In this document: positions 33,645-38,825 of the stretch, in pieces
Position numbering within the stretch: position 1 is the stretch's first letter
Layout of the letters: the number at the start of each line of letters is the position of its first letter
From: REEB95 sp035632055
GTDB lineage: Bacteria; Pseudomonadota; Alphaproteobacteria; ATCC43930; CGMCC-115725
Reading direction: 5' to 3'
NCBI GenBank assembly: GCA_035632055.1
Contig: DASQHO010000002.1
Location: 1 to 38,825 of the forward strand
DNA: 38,825 bases
Program-made: the position numbers and the translations under genes
The notes under the pieces: model-generated
Databases searched by the model: none
Seen by the model: only the letters and a program-made list of their open reading frames with translations
What the model was told of the DNA's origin: nothing

Positions 33645-34877
33645 ATGACCACGACGCTCGCCGAATCCAAACCCATCGCGCCACTTGCTGCACGTCTTGC
33701 GCGGATCAAACCGTCGCCAACCATCGCGGTGACCGACAAGGCGCGCCGTCTCAAGGCCGCCGGCCGCGACATCATCGGCCTCGGCGCCGGCGAGCCGGAC
33801 TTCGACACGCCGCAGAACATCAAGGACGCGGCGAAGCGCGCCATCGACAAGGGCGAAACCAAATACACCGCGGTCGATGGCACGCCGGCGCTGAAGCAGG
33901 CGATCATCGCCAAGTTCAAGCGCGAAAATGCGCTCGATTACGCGCCGGAGCAGATCATCGTCGGCGCTGGCGGCAAGCAGGTGCTGTTCAACGCGCTGCT
34001 GGCGACGATCAACCCCGGCGATGAGGTGGTGATACCGGCGCCTTACTGGGTGTCATATCCGGACATCGTCAATCTCTGCGAGGGTACGCCGGTGGCGGTG
34101 ACCGGCCCGGAGAACAACGGCTTCAAAGTTCGGCCGCAGGATCTCGAAGCGGCGATTACCAAGCGTACCAAGTGGCTGATCCTCAATTCGCCGTCGAATC
34201 CATCGGGTGCGGCTTATACCGCCAACGAACTCAAGGCGATTGCCGATGTCGTGATGCACCATCCGCAGGTCTGGGTGTTGAGCGACGACATCTACGAACA
34301 CCTGACCTACGGCGACTTCAAATTCGCCACGATCTGCAACGTCGAGCCGCGGCTCTATCCGCGCACGCTGACACTCAACGGTTTCAGCAAGACCTATTGC
34401 ATGACCGGATGGCGGCTCGGCTTTGCCGGCGGCCCGAAGGACTTGATCGCCGGCATGGCGGCGCTGCAATCGCAGTCCACGACCAACGCCAGCTCGATCA
34501 GCCAGGCGGCCGGCGTCGAAGCGCTCAACGGGCCGCAGGACTTCATCCCGCGCAATAACAAGGTTTTCCAGGAGCGACGCGATCTGATTGTCGCCGGCCT
34601 GAACCGCTGCGCTGGCTTGCGTTGCAGCGTGCCGGAAGGCGCGTTCTACGTCTATCCGTCGTGCGCCGGCGTGATCGGCAAGACGACACCGCAGGGCAAA
34701 GTGCTCAAGACCGACGGTGATTTCGTCGACTATCTGCTCGATGCTGAAGGCGTGGCGGTGGTTCAAGGCGAGGCATTCGGCCTGTCGCCGTATTTCCGCA
34801 TCTCCTACGCCACCTCGAACCAGGCGCTGATCGAAGCCTGCAAGCGCATCGAACGCGCCTGCGCTGCGCTGAAGTAA
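33645..34877 (+). CDS. aatA: Pyridoxal phosphate-dependent aminotransferase (aspartate type I-beta)
   Basis: Class I aminotransferase, most likely aspartate:2-oxoglutarate, possibly also acting on prephenate or aromatic substrates as some alphaproteobacterial members do. 410 residues: GLGAGEPDFDTPQ, KYTAVDGTPALKQAI, PAPYWVSYPD, LILNSPSNPSG with the cofactor Asn, LSDDIYEHLTYG with the Asp/Tyr pair, and the PLP lysine in LNGFSKTYCMTGWRLGF. The late FRISYA contains the arginine that binds the substrate alpha-carboxylate. The ATG at 33645 gives the normal family length. It is divergent from the riboswitch-btuB transcript. The symbol is less certain than the family. Confidence 0.93.
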   Translation: MTTTLAESKPIAPLAARLARIKPSPTIAVTDKARRLKAAGRDIIGLGAGEPDFDTPQNIKDAAKRAIDKGETKYTAVDGTPALKQAIIAKFKRENALDYAPEQIIVGAGGKQVLFNALLATINPGDEVVIPAPYWVSYPDIVNLCEGTPVAVTGPENNGFKVRPQDLEAAITKRTKWLILNSPSNPSGAAYTANELKAIADVVMHHPQVWVLSDDIYEHLTYGDFKFATICNVEPRLYPRTLTLNGFSKTYCMTGWRLGFAGGPKDLIAGMAALQSQSTTNASSISQAAGVEALNGPQDFIPRNNKVFQERRDLIVAGLNRCAGLRCSVPEGAFYVYPSCAGVIGKTTPQGKVLKTDGDFVDYLLDAEGVAVVQGEAFGLSPYFRISYATSNQALIEACKRIERACAALK

Positions 34878-34939
34878 ATCCGCCCGTCCAGATTCCGGTT
34901 GCCACGGTTCGCCGACGGCGCGACCATCGCTGTTGGAGA

Positions 34940-35010
34940 GTGCGTCGCCGCCAGGCGGGGCGTTCTGACATAGCCCCGAAGCGGGTTACCCCGAGCCGGA
35001 CGCGACGCAC
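34940..35010 (+). promoter_or_regulatory. Candidate structured leader before the EF-G-like gene
   Basis: A 9-bp outer stem, GTGCGTCGC (34940-34948) with GCGACGCAC (35002-35010), encloses two smaller hairpins: CGGGGC-N11-GCCCCG (34956-34961/34973-34978) and CGGG-N4-CCCG (34982-34985/34990-34993). Together they draw a three-way junction ending 20 nt before the start codon and 9 nt before the GGAGG. I do not recognise a known riboswitch class. It could also be the 3' end of the aminotransferase transcript, but no T-run follows. Confidence 0.45.
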
Positions 35011-35030
35011 GGCGCGAAGCGGAGGCATAC

Positions 35031-37061
35031 ATGGGCGAAAGAGCGGGCGGGCCGCGAGTAGCGGCCCTGGTCGGACCTTACCTCTCCGGCAAGACGACCC
35101 TCCTCGAAGCCCTGCTCTTCGCCGCCGAAGCCATCCACCGACGCGGAACCCAGAAAGACCAGACCACTGTCGGCGATTCGGCTCCCGAAGCACGGGCGCG
35201 GCAGATGTCGACCGAGATCAACCCGGCGCACGCGAGCTATCTCGGCGACCGCTGGTTCTTCCTCGATTGTCCAGGATCCGTCGAGCTTGCCACCGAAGCG
35301 CAGACGGCACTGCTCGCCGCCGATGTCGCGGTTGTGGTGTGCGAGGCGGTTCCCGATCGCGTGCTGGCGCTGTCACCGCTGCTCAAATTCCTCGACGACC
35401 GCCAGATTCCACACATGATCTTCGTCAACAAGGTCGACCAGACCTCGGCACGCGTTTCCGAGGTGCTCGCCGCGTTGCAATCCATATCGACGCGTCCGTT
35501 GGTGCTGCGCCAGGTTCCGCTGCCCGGACCAGACAACACCATCGCCGGCTATGTCGATCTGGTCAGCGAGCGCGCCTATCGCTACCAACCCGGCAAGGCG
35601 TCCGATCTGATCAAGCTGCCCGACGCGATGGCCGCGGCCAAACAGGAATCGCGTGCCTCGCTGGTCGAGAAGCTCGCCGATTTCGACGACAAGCTGCTGG
35701 AGCAGCTGCTCGAGGACATCGAACCCTCGAAGGACGAGATTTACAGCCAACTGACGAAAGATTTGCGGCGCGACTTAATTGTGCCGGTTTTTCTGGGTTC
35801 GGCGTCGCTCGATCACGGTGTGCGCCGATTGTGGAAGGCGCTCCGGCACGAAACGCCGGCGGCCACGGCAACCGCGGAACGCCTCGGCGTTGGCGGCGGG
35901 GAAGGCACCGTCGTGCAAGTGATCAAGACGTACAACCCGCCGCACGCCGGCAAACTGTCGCTGGTGCGCGTCTGGCGCGGCTCAGTGAGCGAAGGCATGA
36001 ACCTGGGCGGCGTGCGCGTTGCCGGCGTGCTGCGGCTACAGGGCGCCGCGGCGGAGAAACTGCCTAGTGGCGCGACGGCCGGCGAGATCGCCGCGCTGGC
36101 GCGACTCGAAGGCGTTGCCACCGGCGCTGTCCTCGCGACCGGACCGGCGCCGAAGCTGCCGCACATCGCGCCACCCAGTCCGGTGCTCGGGCTCGCAATC
36201 ACGGCCGAGAAACGCAGCGACGACGTCAAACTCACCGGTGCGATCCAGAAGCTGATCGAAGAAGATCCGACGTTGTCGCTCGAGCAGAATCCCGAGCTAC
36301 AGGAGCTCGTGCTATGGGGGCAGGGCGATATCCATCTGCAGATTGCGCTCGATCGGTTGCGACACAAATACAACCTCGCGGTGCAGGCGCGTCGCCCGCA
36401 GATTCCCTATCGCGAGACCATCCGCAAAGGGACCGCGCTGCATTCGCGCTTCAAGCGGCAGAGCGGCGGCCACGGCCAATTCGCCGACATCCAGATCGAG
36501 ATCAAACCGCTGCCGCGCGGCGGCGGGTTCGCCTTCATCGATGCCGTTGTCGGCGGCGCCATTCCGCGCAACTACATCCCGGCAGTTGAAGAGGGCGTCA
36601 CGGAATATCTGCGTCACGGCCCGTTCGGCTGTCCGGTCGTCGACCTGTCGGTCAAGCTGATGACCGGCCAATTCCATGCCGTCGACAGCTCCGACCAGGC
36701 GTTCAAGACGGTAGCGCGGCAGGCGATGAGCGAGGCGCTACCGAATTGCGATCCGGTGCTGCTCGAGCCGATCCATCGCGTCGAGATCTCGGTACCGAAT
36801 GCCTTCACCTCGCGCGTACAGCGCATCGTCTCGGCGCGACGCGGTCATATTCTCGGCTATGATGCCAAGGCGGACTGGGCCGGCTGGGACGTGGTCGCGA
36901 CCGATATGCCGCTGACGGAGATGCACGACCTGATTATCGAGCTGCGTTCGGCGACGCTCGGTACCGGCACCTTCACCCACCGCTTTGATCGGCTACAGGA
37001 GCTGACCGGCAAGCTGGCAGAGAAAGTGCTCGCCGCACGCACCGGCGAAGCCGCGCAATAA
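35031..37061 (+). CDS. EF-G-like translational GTPase (EF-G2/FusA2-like)
   Basis: 676-residue paralog of elongation factor G, without the usual G' insert length. G1 GPYLSGKT (15-22), G4 NKVD (133-136) and the G5 GSAS are intact. The G3 motif is DCPGS (79-83), where canonical EF-G has DTPGH, so the histidine that positions the attacking water is serine. The switch I RGITI is replaced by MSTEIN (59-64). Domains II to V follow, including domain IV RGGGFAFIDAVVGGAIPRNYIPAVEEG. GGAGG lies 6 nt before the ATG. A GTPase with slow or altered turnover is expected; the canonical fusA would be elsewhere. Its leader may form a branched RNA. Confidence 0.92.
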   Translation: MGERAGGPRVAALVGPYLSGKTTLLEALLFAAEAIHRRGTQKDQTTVGDSAPEARARQMSTEINPAHASYLGDRWFFLDCPGSVELATEAQTALLAADVAVVVCEAVPDRVLALSPLLKFLDDRQIPHMIFVNKVDQTSARVSEVLAALQSISTRPLVLRQVPLPGPDNTIAGYVDLVSERAYRYQPGKASDLIKLPDAMAAAKQESRASLVEKLADFDDKLLEQLLEDIEPSKDEIYSQLTKDLRRDLIVPVFLGSASLDHGVRRLWKALRHETPAATATAERLGVGGGEGTVVQVIKTYNPPHAGKLSLVRVWRGSVSEGMNLGGVRVAGVLRLQGAAAEKLPSGATAGEIAALARLEGVATGAVLATGPAPKLPHIAPPSPVLGLAITAEKRSDDVKLTGAIQKLIEEDPTLSLEQNPELQELVLWGQGDIHLQIALDRLRHKYNLAVQARRPQIPYRETIRKGTALHSRFKRQSGGHGQFADIQIEIKPLPRGGGFAFIDAVVGGAIPRNYIPAVEEGVTEYLRHGPFGCPVVDLSVKLMTGQFHAVDSSDQAFKTVARQAMSEALPNCDPVLLEPIHRVEISVPNAFTSRVQRIVSARRGHILGYDAKADWAGWDVVATDMPLTEMHDLIIELRSATLGTGTFTHRFDRLQELTGKLAEKVLAARTGEAAQ

Positions 37062-37079
37062 GCCTGTTTGCGGCGGTCT

Positions 37080-37131
37080 TGAAATTTATTTCAGCCGTGG
37101 TCGCGGGAGCGTGACTTGATGTGAGGGTCAC
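37080..37131 (+). promoter_or_regulatory. Two inverted repeats upstream of msrP
   Basis: TGAAAT-TT-ATTTCA (37080-37093) is a perfect 14-bp palindrome in an otherwise GC-rich 109-nt gap. GTGAC-N11-GTCAC (37111-37131) follows 17 nt later. The first could be an operator or the hairpin ending the EF-G-like transcript; the second lies 39 nt before the msrP ATG. No sigma-70 pair is convincing here. Confidence 0.4.
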
Positions 37132-37170
37132 TTGGCGGTATCGCTGCGGCCACGCAGACGGAGGTCGGTC

Positions 37171-38145
37171 ATGTGGGTGAAACGCCAGCGGGGCTGGGAA
37201 ATTCCCGAGCGCGAAGCGACGCTAGAGTCGGTTTTCCATGATCGGCGCGCGCTGCTCAAGGCGATGGGCATGGGCGCACTGGTTGCCGCTGCTGGCGCCG
37301 GTCCGTTCGCCGCTGCGACGCCGGCCTTCGCCGATACCGACCCGTCGGCCGGCCTCTATCCGGCGAAGCGCGATACCAAATATGTACTCGACCGTCCAGT
37401 CACGGCGGAAAAGCTGTCGACGACCTACAATAATTTCTACGAGTACACGAGCGACAAGGACGTCTTCGAATATTCCGACGCGCTGCAAATTCGGCCATGG
37501 ACGATCGCGATCGACGGCATGGTCGAGAAGCCGATGACGCTCGGCGTCGACGATTTGCTGAAGAAGGTGACGCTCGAAGAGCGGCTCTATCGCCATCGGT
37601 GCGTCGAAACTTGGTCGATGGCGGTGCCATGGACTGGCTTTCCGATGAAGGCGCTGCTCGATATCGCCCGGCCGCTATCCAGCGCCAAGTATGTCCGCAT
37701 GGTCACGTTCATGGACACGAAGATGGCGCCAGGCCAGCGCATGTTCTTCTATCCATGGCCCTACGTCGAAGGTGTAACCATGTTCGAGGCCAATAACGAC
37801 CTCGCCTTTCTTGTCACCGGCATGTACGGCAAGCCACTGCCGAAACCGGACGGCCCGCCGCTGCGGCTGGTGTTGCCGTGGAAGTACGGCTTCAAGTCGA
37901 TCAAGTCGATCATCAAGTTCACCTTCACCGATCAGCGGCCGACCTCGTTCTGGACAGCGCTGCAGGCGAACGAATACGGCTTCTGGGCGAACGTCAATCC
38001 GGCGGTGCCGCATCCCCGCTGGAGCCAGGCGACCGAACGCGAGCTTGGCGAGAACACGCGGCGTCCGACGCTGATTTGGAATGGCTACGGCGAATACGTT
38101 GCGGCGATGTACGACGGCATCAAAGGTGAGGAATTGTTCCGTTGA
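37171..38145 (+). CDS. msrP: Protein-methionine-sulfoxide reductase catalytic subunit (YedY)
   Basis: Periplasmic molybdoenzyme of the sulfite oxidase fold that repairs oxidised methionines in envelope proteins. 324 residues. The Tat signal is DRRALLKAMGMGALVAAAGAG (Arg25-Arg26), cleaved near AFA-DT. Cys144 in RHRCVETWSMAVPWTG is the molybdenum ligand, and TYNNFYEYTSDKD contains the conserved Asn-Phe-Tyr-Glu region. The ATG at 37171 is chosen for GGAGG 6 nt upstream; a TTG at 37132 would place an Arg-rich tail before the Tat signal. The usual membrane partner MsrQ is not found downstream, so electrons must come from a protein encoded elsewhere. Confidence 0.95.
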   Translation: MWVKRQRGWEIPEREATLESVFHDRRALLKAMGMGALVAAAGAGPFAAATPAFADTDPSAGLYPAKRDTKYVLDRPVTAEKLSTTYNNFYEYTSDKDVFEYSDALQIRPWTIAIDGMVEKPMTLGVDDLLKKVTLEERLYRHRCVETWSMAVPWTGFPMKALLDIARPLSSAKYVRMVTFMDTKMAPGQRMFFYPWPYVEGVTMFEANNDLAFLVTGMYGKPLPKPDGPPLRLVLPWKYGFKSIKSIIKFTFTDQRPTSFWTALQANEYGFWANVNPAVPHPRWSQATERELGENTRRPTLIWNGYGEYVAAMYDGIKGEELFR

Positions 38146-38178
38146 ACCGTGAGCGCGTCCTGCGCCCCGGCCGTCCGG

Positions 38179-38256
38179 TCAGATGACCTTGAACAGGTAC
38201 AACAGGATCAGCACCGGAACCGGTATGCGTATCAGCCAGAGCAAGAGCGAGATCAC
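38179..38256 (-). CDS. Predicted 25-residue single-helix membrane peptide
   Basis: Small open frame starting at a GTG (38256) with GGGAG 7 nt upstream, encoding 25 residues that are almost all hydrophobic: ISLLLWLIRIPVPVLILLYL then FKVI. The pattern is one transmembrane helix kinked by a PVP, with one internal Arg and a C-terminal Lys. The ribosome binding site lies in a hairpin CTCCC-N6-GGGAG (38264-38279) whose anti-SD arm could shut it. A 70-residue version from an upstream ATG (38391) exists in frame, but its extra 45 residues look random. It converges with msrP, 33 nt from its stop. No family assigned. Confidence 0.5.
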   Translation of the reverse strand: MISLLLWLIRIPVPVLILLYLFKVI

Positions 38257-38399
38257 GTGAAGTCTCCCTCGTACGGGAGGTGGTGGCGTGGGCAGCCCTC
38301 GGGAAGAATGCGATTCTCGCCATGTCCCCGATTCGTCGTTTCTCCAATGAATGTGACCCGCGCCGGGTTGCGACGCGAATCGGAAATCCACATAAGCAC

Positions 38400-38413
38400 T
38401 TGATATAACTCAA
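38400..38413. promoter_or_regulatory. FNR/FixK-like box
   Basis: TTGAT-ATAA-CTCAA matches the Crp/Fnr family consensus TTGAT-N4-ATCAA at 9 of 10 defined positions. It lies about 100 bp before the predicted start of the glycine-zipper lipoprotein transcript and about 145 bp upstream of the small peptide on the other strand, in an AT-rich patch. Confidence 0.5.
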
Positions 38414-38420
38414 TTTCGTT

Positions 38421-38449
38421 CTTGTATGACTTTAACCAAGACATACAAG
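38421..38449. repeat. Perfect 8-bp inverted repeat in AT-rich intergenic DNA
   Basis: CTTGTATG (38421-38428) and CATACAAG (38442-38449) are perfect complements separated by 13 nt, just right of the FNR-like box. It could be a dimeric operator or a hairpin. The 38390-38480 stretch stands out as AT-rich against the GC-rich window. Confidence 0.55.
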
Positions 38450-38470
38450 CCGTTGATTCGATTGAGAGTA

Positions 38471-38500
38471 TTGTATTCTGCAGAATCCACGACCTATACT
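38471..38500 (+). promoter_or_regulatory. Candidate promoter of the glycine-zipper lipoprotein
   Basis: TATACT (38495-38500) matches five of six -10 positions; TTGTAT (38471-38476) is 18 nt upstream and keeps the TTG of a -35. The start would be near 38507, giving a leader of about 25 nt. Confidence 0.45.
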
Positions 38501-38531
38501 CGCGCGCTTTTCGCCATTGAGGAGCGAACTC

Positions 38532-38768
38532 ATGCGTCGTATGGCCGTCTTGATAGTCGCAAGTGGACTTCTGGTTGCGGGTTGCGGATCGAACCCGGGT
38601 GACCGTGCCGTAACCGGCGGTGTCATGGGCGCCGGCGTTGGTGCGCTGGCCGGCGCTGCGGTCGGCATGCCGCTGACGGGTGCGATATTCGGCGGCGCGC
38701 TGGGCGCCACCGCGGGCGCCTTGAGCGATCCGTCGCAAATCTATCTCGGCAAGCCGGTCTGGCGTTAG
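38532..38768 (+). CDS. Small glycine-zipper lipoprotein
   Basis: 78-residue lipoprotein. Signal peptide with lipobox LVAGC (Cys18), then a glycine-zipper segment (about 29-62) with GxxxG/AxxxG spacing typical of the Rick_17kDa/OmpA-linked 2TM glycine-zipper family found in outer-membrane-associated small lipoproteins. It ends LSDPSQIYLGKPVWR. The ATG at 38532 has GAGGAG 7 nt upstream; an in-frame TTG at 38517 is rejected. Likely roles are envelope integrity or osmotic stress, as for SlyB/YmgG-type relatives. Substrate of Lgt encoded in this window. The gene is complete. Confidence 0.85.
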   Translation: MRRMAVLIVASGLLVAGCGSNPGDRAVTGGVMGAGVGALAGAAVGMPLTGAIFGGALGATAGALSDPSQIYLGKPVWR

Positions 38769-38809
38769 CCGGATCGTCGGTATCGCCGTCATCGTCGTCC
38801 CGCTGCCGC

Positions 38810-38823
38810 GGGGGGGGGGGGGG
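38810..38823. other. Run of 14 G near the right end
   Basis: A single unbroken G14 starts 42 nt after the last gene and ends two bases before the window edge. No run of this length occurs elsewhere in the window. It is most likely a sequencing or assembly artefact at a contig end. Confidence 0.8.
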
Positions 38824-38825
38824 CG

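Noticed and set aside
38253..38792. A 179-codon minus-strand open frame across the glycine-zipper gene
   Set aside because: The plus-strand lipoprotein has promoter, ribosome binding site, lipobox and zipper; the antisense frame has none.

Overview
The window is GC-rich chromosomal DNA of an alphaproteobacterium. The evidence is the petABC cytochrome bc1 operon, the uvrC-pgsA-moaD-moaE block, the prs-rplY-pth-ychF operon, an alphaproteobacterial phasin, a UbiK-YbjN-proC group and a MarR/OmpR/EnvZ-like regulatory operon. I cannot fix the order from sequence alone. Almost all of it is housekeeping DNA with tight gene packing and many 1-4 nt overlaps. I see no tRNA, rRNA, CRISPR, transposase, integrase or phage gene.

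Layout. 1-4853 (+): petA-petB-petC, then the methionine salvage pair mtnP-mtnA. 4854-13732 (-), read from right to left: hldD-lgt-midA-pgeF-lipoprotein, then prs-rplY-pth-ychF, then a dienelactone hydrolase-like gene. 13813-16862 (+): ubiK, ybjN-like, proC, a TetR regulator, then a phasin behind a crowded regulatory region. 16958-20307 (-): MarR regulator, OmpR-type response regulator, EnvZ-type kinase, MBL hydrolase. 20458-21357 (+): ilvE. 21364-26412 (-): uvrC-pgsA-mobB-moeA-moaD-moaE. 26803-33531 (-): a cobalamin riboswitch, btuB, a small polytopic membrane protein (candidate B12 permease), an unknown four-helix membrane protein, uvrB and a pteridine-reductase-like SDR. 33645-38145 (+): an aspartate-type aminotransferase, an EF-G-like GTPase with a degenerate G3 motif behind a foldable leader, and MsrP. 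The right end holds a 25-residue membrane peptide, an FNR/FixK-like box, an AT-rich inverted repeat, a glycine-zipper lipoprotein and a terminal run of 14 G that looks like an assembly edge.

How the genes work together. The bc1 complex is the respiratory core, and the MarR-OmpR pair resembles PetP/PetR, which lie beside bc1 genes in Rhodobacter. Four molybdenum cofactor genes and the molybdoenzyme MsrP share the window. The B12 riboswitch controls an outer-membrane receptor followed by a likely inner-membrane uptake protein, with no BtuCDF genes visible.

No wholly new multi-gene system stands out. The least explained elements are the branched RNA-like leader before the EF-G-like gene, the duplicated 44-bp stop-codon/hairpin unit and TGC-rich operator before the phasin, the B12-linked membrane proteins, and the small-peptide/FNR-box region at the right end. 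All assignments come from reading the sequence; no database search was run.
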